NCBI RefSeq assembly: GCF_040529065.1
Contig: NZ_CP132343.1
Location: 2,604,001-2,668,000 of the forward strand
DNA: 64,000 nucleotides
Reading direction: 5' to 3'
Source of the DNA: Xanthomonas sacchari
Lineage (GTDB): Bacteria > Pseudomonadota > Gammaproteobacteria > Xanthomonadales > Xanthomonadaceae
Shown: piece by piece, positions 26,276 to 34,595 of the stretch
Layout: every line of letters starts with the position of its first letter
Numbering within the stretch: position 1 is the first letter of the stretch
The notes under the pieces: generated by a model
What the model was told of the DNA's origin: nothing
The model's input: only the letters and a program-made list of their open reading frames with translations
Database searches by the model: none
Translations under genes and position numbers: made by a program

Positions 26276-26557
26276 TCAACCCTGCGGAAGATCGCACTTC
26301 ATCTTTCCGTCCACGTAGTAAGGCTTCGGCACGTCCGGATTCTGGCTGGTCTTCTCGAACACCACCTCGAACGAGTTGGGGTCCGGCTTGCCCTTGCGTT
26401 CGGTGCAGGCATCCTGCAACTTCTTCTTGACCGCGGCGATGCCGGCGTCGCGGTTGGCACCGTCGGCGCTGTTGGTGAGATTGGCGACCTCGGCGAAGGC
26501 GGGCGCGGCGAGGCCCAGCAAGCTTCCTGCGAACACGAGTGCGTGCAGCTTCTTCAT
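26276..26557 (-). CDS. Small secreted hypothetical protein
   Basis: The 93-residue protein has a clear signal peptide (KKLHALVFAGSLLGLAAPAFA, cleavage after AFA). The mature part is short and charged, with two cysteines that could form a disulfide (QDACTER and MKCDLPQG). I recognise no family. The ATG at 26557 is preceded by a good ribosome-binding site (AAGGAGACGCC). It is convergent with the exporter gene and separated from it by the terminator, so it is probably an independent unit. A periplasmic role is inferred only from the signal peptide. Confidence 0.75.
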   Translation of the reverse strand: MKKLHALVFAGSLLGLAAPAFAEVANLTNSADGANRDAGIAAVKKKLQDACTERKGKPDPNSFEVVFEKTSQNPDVPKPYYVDGKMKCDLPQG

Positions 26558-26831
26558 GGCGTCTCCTTGTGTGTGGGTGTCCGTACGCAATTGGAGGCGT
26601 GCGTCGCGGCGCATGCGGCAATGCCTGGCGCAGCGGGCGCCTTCCAGCGCGGGGCTAGGATAGGGAGCGCTGGTTAAGACTTCGTAGGGATCGGCGCGCA
26701 AGACCGTCGCAGCAGCATCCGAAAGGTCAACGCAGCGCATTGACGCGGCGCTGTGTCTTCGGGCCGAGCGCATGCTTTGACACGCGCCGGCCCGCCCACG
26801 GACGCACACGCCGCGCAGGACGACTCAGCGA

Positions 26832-28112
26832 CTACTCGGTACGCGGCGCCTCGTAGTTCTGCCCAGGCTGCAGCGCGGTGACGTAGGGGCCGTTCCAGTC
26901 GCGGTCGAAGATGCGCGTCAACGTCTCGGCCGGGTCCTTGCCCTTGACGAATACCGAGGCGTCCACCGCCGTGTTGAAGTAGCTCCATTCCCAGTTGCCG
27001 GTGCCGATGACGCTGCTGCGGTCGTCGGCCACCGCGTACTTGGCATGCTCGACCCGCGCGTACGGAATGAAGCCCTGCGGCGCCGGCGGCAGGCGGCTGA
27101 ACTTCACCGTGATATTGGGCAGCGCAGCCAGGCTCTTCAGGTACGCCTGCATCGGTTCGCGCAGCGCCCAGTCGGCGACGATGATGTGCACCTGTACGCC
27201 GCGCGCGGCGGCGTCGCGGATGGCGCCGTCGACCGGCGCCCACCAGCCCTTGGGCCCGAAGCTGCGGATCGCCGAGAGCGTCATCACCTGGATGCGTAGC
27301 GCATGCTGGCTGGCGCGGATCATCTCGACCAGCGCCGGCTCTTCGGCAGTGACCCAGGCCGGCTGCAGCGCCGGCGGGCTGAAGGCGGGGAAGGCGATCA
27401 GCGGCGCGTCGCTATGAGCATCCAGCAGCACCGGGTCGGTGGCGGTGACCGGTGCGAAGTCCGGCGGCTGCACGCCGCGCGCCTGCGCCTTGGCCAGATT
27501 GCCTTCTTCGGCCAGGCGCCAGCTGTAGTCGAAACTGGCGGCGAAGGTCTTGGCGAAGCGCGCGTCGTCGATGCGCGCGCCGATCTCGTGGATCTGCTCC
27601 AGCGCCCGCCAGTCCCAGTTCTGGCTGCCGACGAACACGCTGGCATCGTCGACGATCATGTACTTGGCGTGCAGCACGCCGGCGGTCAGCGTGTCGACCG
27701 GCAGCACCCGCACGGTGATGCCCGGCACCTTGCCCAACCAGGCGACGCTGTCCGGGTTCTTGGCCAGGAAGGTATGGTCGACCAGCAGGTGCACCGCCAC
27801 GCCGGCGCGGGCGCGGGCGGCCAGCGCGTCCAGCACTGGGGTCAGTCCGGTGCCGGGCTTCTCGGAGATATAGAACGCGGCGATGTCGATGCGCCGCCTG
27901 GCACCGTTGATCATCGCCAGCCAGGTCTGCTGGGTGCGCGGCACCCCGGGCTCGCCGTAGACGCTGGCCTCGGGCACGCTCTCGACGATCTGGAACTGTG
28001 AGGGCTGCGGCCGGGCCTCGGCGCCGGTGGCTGCCGACAGCAGCAGGCAGGTCAGGGCGACGGACAGGAAGCGGCGCGCGGGATGCGCGCTGGCGATGGA
28101 AGCGAGAGGCAC
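26832..28112 (-). CDS. Secreted phospholipase D-like protein with two HKD motifs
   Basis: The 426-residue protein has a signal peptide (FLSVALTCLLLSAATGAEA) and two PLD catalytic motifs: HAKYMIVDDASVFVGSQNW near residue 147 and HAKYAVADDRSSVIGTGNW near residue 354. Both keep the H-x-K-x4-D pattern and the following GS/GT-x-N-W. The arrangement matches bacterial secreted or periplasmic PLDs that resemble the eukaryotic PLD3/PLD4-like group (NWDWRAL and NWEWSYF after the motifs). It may act on phospholipids or nucleic acid in the envelope. Neighbours give no pathway context. Confidence 0.88.
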   Translation of the reverse strand: MPLASIASAHPARRFLSVALTCLLLSAATGAEARPQPSQFQIVESVPEASVYGEPGVPRTQQTWLAMINGARRRIDIAAFYISEKPGTGLTPVLDALAARARAGVAVHLLVDHTFLAKNPDSVAWLGKVPGITVRVLPVDTLTAGVLHAKYMIVDDASVFVGSQNWDWRALEQIHEIGARIDDARFAKTFAASFDYSWRLAEEGNLAKAQARGVQPPDFAPVTATDPVLLDAHSDAPLIAFPAFSPPALQPAWVTAEEPALVEMIRASQHALRIQVMTLSAIRSFGPKGWWAPVDGAIRDAAARGVQVHIIVADWALREPMQAYLKSLAALPNITVKFSRLPPAPQGFIPYARVEHAKYAVADDRSSVIGTGNWEWSYFNTAVDASVFVKGKDPAETLTRIFDRDWNGPYVTALQPGQNYEAPRTE

Positions 28113-28468
28113 GTTGGGTGTCCTTGCGGGAGCGTGGGAAGTGGATGCCGGCGGCGATGCGCGTGCATGCTACCGGCAGCCGTCGTAGCTTGGCAGCCTG
28201 CTTTGCAACGCACGTGTCAGTGAGATGGTTCCGGCGAAGTTGGCGTTCCCGCCCAGGGGCGTCAGCGCATCAGAGTAGAGCGCGCAGCCGATGTGTGCGC
28301 CGGCCGCCGCCGACCTCGATCGCTTGACGAATCACTGCCCTCATTGGGATCAGCGCATCGTCATGCCGCGCCGCGCCGCGTTCAGCACGTCCGGCCGTGC
28401 GGCGTTCGCAGAAGGAATGCATCGCCGTCCAGCGGCACCAGCGACTGCGTCCTGCCGCGCGAGAGGGT
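28113..28468. other. Intergenic region without a supported gene
   Basis: About 355 bases between the PLD-like gene and the small gene at 28469. Open frames here are short, arginine-rich shadows of GC-rich DNA. It presumably contains the promoter of the PLD-like gene, but I could not pick convincing promoter hexamers. Confidence 0.5.
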
Positions 28469-28699
28469 TCATGCGCGACCGTCGGCGGATGCGGCCTGTG
28501 CCTGCGCGAACCACTGCAGCACCTGCTGGCGATGCAGCTCGCCCCAGCAGCGCACGAACTGCTGAGTGTGGTGGTCGCTGGGGTCGTTGAGGGCGGCAAT
28601 GCGTTGCGCGATGTAGGCAGGCTCCAGTCGCAGGCCGCAGTCGACCTCGATGCAGTGGCGCCAGGCGGTGTAGCTGTCGGGAACGATGGAAGACGACAT
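28469..28699 (-). CDS. Small hypothetical cytoplasmic protein
   Basis: A 76-residue protein with plausible amino-acid composition (YTAWRHCIEVDCGLRLEPAY, RIAALNDPSDHHTQQFVRCW). It has helical character, two cysteines and several histidines, and no signal peptide or membrane helix. The ATG at 28699 follows a ribosome-binding site (GGAGG-like, on the minus strand of ACCTCC at 28700-28707). It is divergent from the zinc-uptake operon, with the Zur-like box between them, so joint zinc control is conceivable but not shown. Family unknown. Confidence 0.6.
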   Translation of the reverse strand: MSSSIVPDSYTAWRHCIEVDCGLRLEPAYIAQRIAALNDPSDHHTQQFVRCWGELHRQQVLQWFAQAQAASADGRA

Positions 28700-28829
28700 G
28701 GAGGTTCCTTGAAGTTCGGCGCCGTGCATCGCAGGCCCGGCCTCCGAAGCGAGGCGGCGATGGCCGGATGCGAACCGCGGCTGACTGACGGTAGCAACAG
28801 GCTTGCGCCGACGTTCGATTGCTCAATAA

Positions 28830-28843
28830 TGTTATAGTGTAAC
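28830..28843. promoter_or_regulatory. Zur-like operator ahead of the zinc-uptake operon
   Basis: TGTTATAGTGTAAC is a near-palindrome close to the gammaproteobacterial Zur core (GTTATANTATAAC), inside an AT-rich patch just upstream of the DUF2796 gene. The known zinc control of ZrgABCDE-type operons supports the reading. Binding by Zur is inferred. Confidence 0.75.
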
Positions 28844-28861
28844 TCAACCGATGCGCTGCAT

Positions 28862-29398
28862 ATGCGACCTGGCATTCCCCTGATCCTGTTGCTCCTCTCC
28901 GCCAGTTCGCCATCTGCCGCTGCGATCCGCCACCATGGCCCGCACGTGCACGGCCAGGCCAACCTGGAGGTCGCCGTCGACGGCACCGCCGTGGACGTGC
29001 AACTCAGTGCGCCCGGCATCGGCATCCTCGACTTCGAACATCCCGCACGCGACGCCAACGAGCGTCAGCGGCTGCAAGCTGCGGTCGCCACCTTGCGCGC
29101 TGCCGGCTGGTTGCAGTTCCCGGTCGCGGCGGCGTGTTCGCTGCGCCGTGCGCAGGTCACCACCGAGGGCTACGACGTGGCGATGGCCGATCCGGACGAA
29201 CCGGGCCACAGCCATGCCGAATTCCACGCCCACTACACCTTCGACTGCGCGCGGCCGGCGCGGCTCGATCACCTGCAGGTATTGCTGCCGCAGCGTTTCC
29301 CGGGGCTGCACACAGCGGTAGTGGACGTCGCCACCGCCGCCGGCCAGGGCCGCACCGAGGTGGTGGCCGGGCAGGCCCGGGTGACGCTGCCGCAATGA
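28862..29398 (+). CDS. Periplasmic zinc-binding protein, DUF2796/ZrgA-like
   Basis: The 178-residue protein has a signal peptide (IPLILLLLSASSPSAAA) directly followed by a histidine cluster (IRHHGPHVHGQANLEVAV), the DUF2796 hallmark. A second histidine-rich stretch lies in the middle (EPGHSHAEFHAHYTFDC). In Vibrio cholerae the DUF2796 protein ZrgA is the periplasmic zinc-binding part of ZrgABCDE. This gene is followed by an ABC ATPase, a permease and two DUF3299 lipoproteins, the same gene content. It lies 19 bases below a Zur-like box, fitting induction by zinc shortage. The protein would capture zinc for the transporter. Confidence 0.85.
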   Translation: MRPGIPLILLLLSASSPSAAAIRHHGPHVHGQANLEVAVDGTAVDVQLSAPGIGILDFEHPARDANERQRLQAAVATLRAAGWLQFPVAAACSLRRAQVTTEGYDVAMADPDEPGHSHAEFHAHYTFDCARPARLDHLQVLLPQRFPGLHTAVVDVATAAGQGRTEVVAGQARVTLPQ

Positions 29399-30108
29399 GC
29401 CAGCCGCATGTGGTCGAACTGAGCGAGGTCCGCTTCGGATATCCCGGCGCCACTGCGCCGGTCCTGGACATCGCGGCGTTCGCGCTCCCGCGCGGGCAGC
29501 AGTTGCTGCTGCGCGGCGCCAGCGGATCGGGCAAGAGCACCTTGCTGGCGTTGATCGCCGGCGTGCTGCAGCCCACGGCCGGCTGCGTGCGCGTGGCCGG
29601 GCAGGACCTGGCGGCCTTGCGCAAGGCCGCGCGCGACCGCTTCCGTGCCGACCACTGCGGCGTGGTGTTCCAGCAATTCAACCTGCTGCCGTTCCTGAGC
29701 ACCCGCGACAACATCGCGCTGGGCCTGCAGTTCTCCGCACGCCGCGGTCGATTGGCGGCGGGCACGCAGGCGCTGGACACGGAGATCGAGCGGCTGATGG
29801 TCGCGCTGGGCCTGGACGTGGCGGCGCTGTGGTCGCGCCCGGCCGCGCGCCTCAGCGTCGGCCAGCAGCAACGCGTGGCCGCGGCGCGTGCGTTGATCGC
29901 GCGGCCGCCCTTGCTGCTCGCCGACGAACCCACCTCCGCGCTCGACCCGGTCGCGGCACAGGCCTTCCTGCAATTGCTGTTCGCCGAGTGCCGGCAGGGC
30001 GGCACCAGTTCGATCGTGGTCAGCCACGATCCGTCGATCGCACCGCTGTTCGACGCCCAGGCCGACCTGGCCACACTCAACCGCGCCAACGCCGGAGGTG
30101 CGCGATGA
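29395..30108 (+). CDS. ABC transporter ATP-binding protein (ZrgC-like, LolD/MacB family)
   Basis: This 237-residue ATPase has Walker A GASGSGKST, a Q-loop in VVFQQFNLLPFLS, signature LSVGQQQRVAAARAL (LSVGQ in place of LSGGQ), Walker B LLLADEPTSALDP and H-loop VVSHDP. It belongs to the MacB/LolD-like group that pairs with FtsX-type permeases, here the next gene. It overlaps the DUF2796 gene by four bases and the permease gene by four, so the operon is tightly coupled. It would power zinc acquisition across the envelope, by analogy with Zrg. Confidence 0.88.
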   Translation: MSQPHVVELSEVRFGYPGATAPVLDIAAFALPRGQQLLLRGASGSGKSTLLALIAGVLQPTAGCVRVAGQDLAALRKAARDRFRADHCGVVFQQFNLLPFLSTRDNIALGLQFSARRGRLAAGTQALDTEIERLMVALGLDVAALWSRPAARLSVGQQQRVAAARALIARPPLLLADEPTSALDPVAAQAFLQLLFAECRQGGTSSIVVSHDPSIAPLFDAQADLATLNRANAGGAR

Positions 30109-31364
30109 CGCTGTTGACGCTGGCGCTGGCCAGCCTGCGCAGCCGGCGCCTGGGCGTGGCATTGACGATACTGGTGATCACCCTGAGCGTGACGCTGCTG
30201 CTGGGCGTGGAGCGCATCCGCACACAGGCGCATGAAGGCTTCGCCAGCACCGTGTCGGGCACCGACCTGATCGTCGGCGCGCGCTCGGGTCCGGTGAACC
30301 TGCTGCTGTATTCGGTGTTCCACATCGGCGACGCCACCAACAACGTCTCGTGGCAGAGTTACCAGGACCTGAGCGCGATGCCCGAGGTGAAGTGGGCGGT
30401 GCCGCTGTCGCTGGGCGATTCCTACCGGGGCTACCGCGTGGTCGGCACCAGCACCGGATTCTTCGAGCACTACCACTACGGTGCCAAGCATCCGCTGGCG
30501 TTCGCGCAAGGCAGGGCGTTCGACGACCTCTACGATGCGGTGATCGGCGCCGACGTCGCTGCCGCGCTCGACCGCCACCTCGGCGACGAGATCGTGCTGA
30601 CCCATGGCACCGGTCGGATCAGCCTGGCCACCCATGCCGACAAACCGTTCCGGATCGTCGGCATCCTGCGTCGCACCGGCACGCCGGTGGACTCGAGCGT
30701 GCTGGTCTCGCTGCAGGCGATCGAGGCGATCCATATCGACTGGCACTTCGGTGTGCGCCTGCCGGGCCAGCACGTCAGCGCCGCGCAGGCGCGGGCGATG
30801 GACCTGACCCCGGACACCATCACTGCCTTCATGCTCGGCCTGAAGACCCGCATCGCCACCTTCTCGGTGCAGCGGCGGATCAACGAGTACCCGGAGGAAG
30901 CGATGCTGGCAATCATGCCAGGCGTCACCCTCCAACAGCTGTGGGGCACGCTGGGCACGGCCGAAGGCGCCTTGCGCATGATCGCCTCGCTGGTGGTGCT
31001 GCTCGGCCTGGTGTCGATGGTCGCGCTGCTGGTGGCCACGCTGCAGGAGCGCCGGCGCGAGATGGCGATCCTGCGCGCGGTCGGCGCACGACCGCGCGAC
31101 ATCGCCTGGCTGCTGCTGTTCGAGGCCGGCCTGGTCACCGTGGTGTCGTGCGCGCTGGCGTTGTCGGTGGTAACGGCGGCCAGCTGGCTGGCGCGCGGCT
31201 GGGTGCTCGATCATTTCGGCCTGGCGATCAACCGCATCGCGCCCAGCGCGGCGGAATGGGGCTGGCTCGGCTGCGTGTTGCTGGCCGGGGTGCTCGCCGG
31301 CATCGTGCCGGCCCTGCTGGCCTATCGCCGCACCCTGGCCGATGGCCTCTCGCCGGACTTGTGA
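30105..31364 (+). CDS. FtsX/MacB-like ABC permease (ZrgB-like)
   Basis: The 419-residue permease has the FtsX layout. TM1 is near the N-terminus (VALTILVITLSVTLLLGV). A large periplasmic MacB-PCD domain covers about residues 40-280 (STVSGTDLIVGARSGPVNLL, GFFEHYHYGAKHPLAF). Three C-terminal helices follow (MIASLVVLLGLVSMVALLVA, LVTVVSCALALSVVTAASWL, GCVLLAGVLAGIVPALLAY) with the conserved RRREMAILRAVGARPRDI between them. It pairs with the ATPase at 29395. The histidine-rich HYHYGAKH stretch could touch metal, but that is speculation. Confidence 0.88.
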   Translation: MTLLTLALASLRSRRLGVALTILVITLSVTLLLGVERIRTQAHEGFASTVSGTDLIVGARSGPVNLLLYSVFHIGDATNNVSWQSYQDLSAMPEVKWAVPLSLGDSYRGYRVVGTSTGFFEHYHYGAKHPLAFAQGRAFDDLYDAVIGADVAAALDRHLGDEIVLTHGTGRISLATHADKPFRIVGILRRTGTPVDSSVLVSLQAIEAIHIDWHFGVRLPGQHVSAAQARAMDLTPDTITAFMLGLKTRIATFSVQRRINEYPEEAMLAIMPGVTLQQLWGTLGTAEGALRMIASLVVLLGLVSMVALLVATLQERRREMAILRAVGARPRDIAWLLLFEAGLVTVVSCALALSVVTAASWLARGWVLDHFGLAINRIAPSAAEWGWLGCVLLAGVLAGIVPALLAYRRTLADGLSPDL

Positions 31365-31366
31365 AC

Positions 31367-31963
31367 ATGACGCGCTGGATCCTTTCCTTGCTGGCGCTTG
31401 CACTACTGTGCGGCTGCGGCCGCAAGCAGCAACCCGACACCCCGGAAAAAGCGCAGGCGACAGCGCCGGCGCAGCCAGCACCAGCCAACGACGCGGCAAT
31501 CAACCCGCCGCTGGGCGATCCAGACGCCGACGGCTATCGCGAACTGGACTGGAGCGCGATGCTGCCGCCCGCCGAACTGAAGGCGCTGGAAAACAGCGAC
31601 GAAGCGCCGGTCAACCACACCGGCAAGCGTGCGATGCCGCAGACCGGCACCTACAACACCGTGGCCGCCGTGCTGGCGCGCAAGGTGCGCCTGCCGGGCT
31701 ACGTGGTGCCGCTGGACAGCGACGACGCCGGCCGTGTGCGCGAGTTCCTGTTCGTGCCGTACTACGGCGCCTGCATCCACGTGCCACCGCCGCCGCCGAA
31801 CCAGATCGTGCATGTGCGCCTGGATACCCCGATCGACCCGCCCGACATGTACAGCCCGTTCTACCTGAGCGGCCAACTGCGCGCGGAAATCCTGCACGGC
31901 GAACTCGCCGGCACCGCCTACACGATGGAGCAGGCCCAGCTGCATCCCTATGAAAAAGGCTGA
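31367..31963 (+). CDS. DUF3299 lipoprotein (ZrgE-like), copy 1
   Basis: A 198-residue lipoprotein with lipobox LLCGC, a proline/alanine linker and a DUF3299 domain. The domain's core reads RLPGYVVPLDSD, REFLFVPYYGACIHVPPPPP, NQIVHVRLDTPI and YSPFYLSGQL. The GACIHVPPPPxNQ block is the family signature. In Vibrio cholerae a DUF3299 protein is part of the Zrg zinc system. The start at 31367 is two bases after the permease stop and opens the lipoprotein signal. It overlaps the second DUF3299 gene by 14 bases. The two copies share the core but differ in linker and N-terminal half. Confidence 0.85.
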   Translation: MTRWILSLLALALLCGCGRKQQPDTPEKAQATAPAQPAPANDAAINPPLGDPDADGYRELDWSAMLPPAELKALENSDEAPVNHTGKRAMPQTGTYNTVAAVLARKVRLPGYVVPLDSDDAGRVREFLFVPYYGACIHVPPPPPNQIVHVRLDTPIDPPDMYSPFYLSGQLRAEILHGELAGTAYTMEQAQLHPYEKG

Positions 31964-32600
31964 TCGCCATCTCCTGCTGGCTGGAATGCTGTGCCTGCTG
32001 GCGGGCTGCCACGGTGATGGCGGGAAGCAGCCGGACGCCACGCCGACACCATCACCGGCAGCAAAGCACACGACCGCAGCAGCCGACGCTGCCCCGGACA
32101 CCGTCGAAAGCTGGGAACAACTGGCACCGGCAAACGACATCTACCAGCGACCACCGCCGCGGATCAACGCGGCCTGGCGCGGCGACGCCGCGGTGATGGA
32201 TCAGCCGGCGCCCGTCGACGATGGCCCGTCCGTGGTCAATGGCATGCCGATCGACCATTCCGGCACCCAGCGCGCCGCCCAGTTCGGTTCGTCGCAAGTG
32301 GTGAAGGGCCTGGAAGGCAAACGCTTCGCCCTGGACGGCTACGTGGTGCCGCTGGAAAGCGACGACCAGGGCAAGGTCAGCGAACTGCTGTTCGTGCCGT
32401 TCTATGGCGCCTGCATCCACGTACCACCGCCGCCACCGAACCAGATCCTGCATGTGGTGCTGCGCATCCCCATCGACGTACCGGAGCTGTGGGACCCGTT
32501 CCACCTGCAGGGGCGGCTGCATCTGGCCGACTTCAAGGCCGATATCGCCAATGCCACCTACGAGGCGGAGGACGCCACGCTCACCCCGGTGCAGGGCTGA
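31950..32600 (+). CDS. DUF3299 lipoprotein (ZrgE-like), copy 2
   Basis: The 216-residue paralogue of the preceding protein has lipobox LLAGC, a Thr/Pro/Ala linker and a longer middle segment (ESWEQLAPANDIYQRPPPR). Its DUF3299 core is nearly the same: DGYVVPLESDDQGKVSELLF, VPFYGACIHVPPPP, PNQILHVVLRIPI and LWDPFHLQGRL. Tandem copies indicate duplication within the operon. One copy may have specialised, or they may form a heterodimer. The gene starts inside the 3' end of copy 1, so translation is likely coupled. Confidence 0.85.
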   Translation: MKKADRHLLLAGMLCLLAGCHGDGGKQPDATPTPSPAAKHTTAAADAAPDTVESWEQLAPANDIYQRPPPRINAAWRGDAAVMDQPAPVDDGPSVVNGMPIDHSGTQRAAQFGSSQVVKGLEGKRFALDGYVVPLESDDQGKVSELLFVPFYGACIHVPPPPPNQILHVVLRIPIDVPELWDPFHLQGRLHLADFKADIANATYEAEDATLTPVQG

Positions 32601-32629
32601 GGGCGCGGTTCGTGTGCCTGAAATCGCCG

Positions 32630-33418
32630 ATGCGTTTGTCGATCGCGATCGCCGCCTGTGGGGTCGTCGTTGCCGGCGGCGTGCTGTTGGCATTGCGCAA
32701 GCACGGGCACGTGGCATCGACGCCGCGTGCTGCTACGACCACGGCGATCCACCCGCCAACTGTGCACGCATTTCATGTCGCGCCATTGTCCGAAGATGCA
32801 GCCGACAAGCGCATTACCACACTGCTGCAAAGCGACGCCGCATTCGCGCGCGACGCCACATTCCTGATCGCGGCCAGCGTCCGCGAACGCTGCGCACCGG
32901 CCCATTCTGGCGAATTGGCGAAGATGGCCAACCGCGCACGCCTGCCGGTGCTGGTCGCAACGTCTGAGGTGACGGCACGCGAACCCGACCTGGACCAGCC
33001 GATCTATCAGGCGATCCAGCGCATTGCCGCCGCTGCGCCCTGCGGCCGCGCACTCGATCTCACGGCGACCGGCCTGTCGCTGCAGTTGGACCCGGAACGC
33101 TACGCAGCAACGTTCCCCGACAGCTACTACCAACCGACGCTGGATACCGTGCCGCACGAGTATGCCGGCCAGCCGCTGGTCACCCGCGCCGCGCAGGAAT
33201 GCCAATCGATCGGCTACGCGGTGCTGCCGCTGGGCCGGGACGGCTGGCAGTGCAGGGCGCTGTGGTCCGGCATGCGCCCGCGGATCGTCAAGGCTTGCGA
33301 ACAAGCCCGCAGCGAAGGCGGGCAGGGGGCTGGTGAGGCGATTCCGCCGGAGGTCGCGAACCGGCTGACGCCGGTGGTGGCGGGTTTGCTGGAGAAGTTG
33401 CCGGAATCCTGTCGCTGA
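32630..33418 (+). CDS. Hypothetical protein with N-terminal membrane anchor
   Basis: This 262-residue protein has one hydrophobic N-terminal segment (LSIAIAACGVVVAGGVLLAL), a short linker and a soluble domain with six cysteines, likely exported. I recognise no family. An in-frame GTG at 32612 would add six residues. It follows the second DUF3299 gene by 29 bases on the same strand, so it could be a sixth member of the zinc operon, but nothing in the sequence (for example a histidine cluster) shows metal binding. Codon use matches the neighbours. Confidence 0.7.
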   Translation: MRLSIAIAACGVVVAGGVLLALRKHGHVASTPRAATTTAIHPPTVHAFHVAPLSEDAADKRITTLLQSDAAFARDATFLIAASVRERCAPAHSGELAKMANRARLPVLVATSEVTAREPDLDQPIYQAIQRIAAAAPCGRALDLTATGLSLQLDPERYAATFPDSYYQPTLDTVPHEYAGQPLVTRAAQECQSIGYAVLPLGRDGWQCRALWSGMRPRIVKACEQARSEGGQGAGEAIPPEVANRLTPVVAGLLEKLPESCR

Positions 33419-33540
33419 GTGCGCGCGCGTGCTTTTGCACGGCGGAAGCTAACGGCTGCCAACGGCAGGAGTTGGCCAAGACAGAAGTTTGCGGAGTAGC
33501 TGATTAGGGAGGTTTCCAGGCCACGTTGTTGCGTTGTGCC

Positions 33541-34461
33541 TTACGTTGACGTGCCCCCGAACACCTGCAACCGCACCTGGATGAACTCCAGCAACGCCCG
33601 AACCCGCGCAGTGACCGAATGACGGTGACTGTAGGCGCCAAGCAATTGCAGCGGTGCAGGGCGTAGATCCAGCGGCACTTCCTGCAACCTGCCTGCGGCA
33701 AGATCTTCCTGGCACGGGTAGGCCGCAACGATCGCAAAGCCAAGGCCCTGGCGCGCGCCGGCCACCGCGAGTTCCCCGCTGTTGACGCGATAGCGGCTGC
33801 GCACGGGCACTTTCACGATCTCGCCCGCAGGATCCAGGAACTGCCAGGGCTGCCCCTTCAGTGCGCTCACGGTGGTGATGCACGGCAGGGACTTGAGTTC
33901 GCGCACATGGCGCGGCATTCCGGTCTGGGCCAGTAGCGTGGGGGAGGCGACCACGATGCTGGGCAAGGTCGCCAGTTCGCGGGTGATGAACGCGCTGTCG
34001 TCCTGATGCCCGCGGTGGAAGACGAGGGAGAGATCCAGGTCCTCGCGCAACACCTCCAGGCCGGTCAGGCGCGTGTCGCATTCCAACTCGATGCCAGGAT
34101 GAAGACTGCAGAATTCTGCGAGGATCGGCGCGAGCAACCTGGGCGCTTCGTTGGGCATGCACATCTTGAGGGGCCCCTTCAATTCGCGCTGGACTAAGCC
34201 AAGCTCGTCCTCCGTGGCCAGCAAGGCATCGAGGACCGGCTTGGCGCGCGCGTACACCAGCTTTCCGGCTTCCGTCATGCGCAGATGGCGCGTGCTGCGT
34301 TCCAGCAAGCGCACGCCCAGCCTGCGCTCCAGCGCCGCGACATGACGGCTGACGTTGGACGACGGCAAGGCAAGCAGGCGCCCAGCCCCGGAAAAGCTCT
34401 GTGCGTCGACGACGGCCACATAGACGCGGACTGCATTCAGATCGAGGTTGGTGCGCACCAT
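33541..34461 (-). CDS. LysR-family transcriptional regulator
   Basis: The 306-residue protein has the LysR winged-helix at residues 1-65 (LNAVRVYVAVVDAQSFSGAG, LPSSNVSRHVAALERRLGVR, LLERSTRHLRMTEAGK) and a two-lobe effector domain (GPLKMCMPNEAPRLLAPILA, DLDLSLVFHRG, GLGFAIVAAYPC). The effector pattern is of the CrgA/AaeR-like subgroup. It is divergent from the FAD monooxygenase gene at 34596, the usual arrangement for a LysR activator and its target. The ATG at 34461 is preferred because the HTH begins about eight residues later. An in-frame ATG at 34491 is possible. Confidence 0.9.
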   Translation of the reverse strand: MVRTNLDLNAVRVYVAVVDAQSFSGAGRLLALPSSNVSRHVAALERRLGVRLLERSTRHLRMTEAGKLVYARAKPVLDALLATEDELGLVQRELKGPLKMCMPNEAPRLLAPILAEFCSLHPGIELECDTRLTGLEVLREDLDLSLVFHRGHQDDSAFITRELATLPSIVVASPTLLAQTGMPRHVRELKSLPCITTVSALKGQPWQFLDPAGEIVKVPVRSRYRVNSGELAVAGARQGLGFAIVAAYPCQEDLAAGRLQEVPLDLRPAPLQLLGAYSHRHSVTARVRALLEFIQVRLQVFGGTST

Positions 34462-34595
34462 TATCCCAACTGGGGTATGAAACCCCGCCATTTTCGCATG
34501 CTAGTTGGCGGAATTGGTGAGGTCCAAGATGCACTCCCGTCCAACGGCTGCCCTGCAATGGCACGCCTGGACCAATCGAATCGGGATGCATCGGC

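Noticed and set aside
20135-26557. A RiPP pathway with a precursor peptide for the radical SAM, HprK-like and nucleotidyltransferase genes.
   Set aside because: I looked for a small leader-core gene near these enzymes and saw none. The small gene at 26276-26557 has a Sec signal peptide and lies beyond a terminator, and the ABC exporter has no C39 domain. A glycan role is more likely, though not proved.
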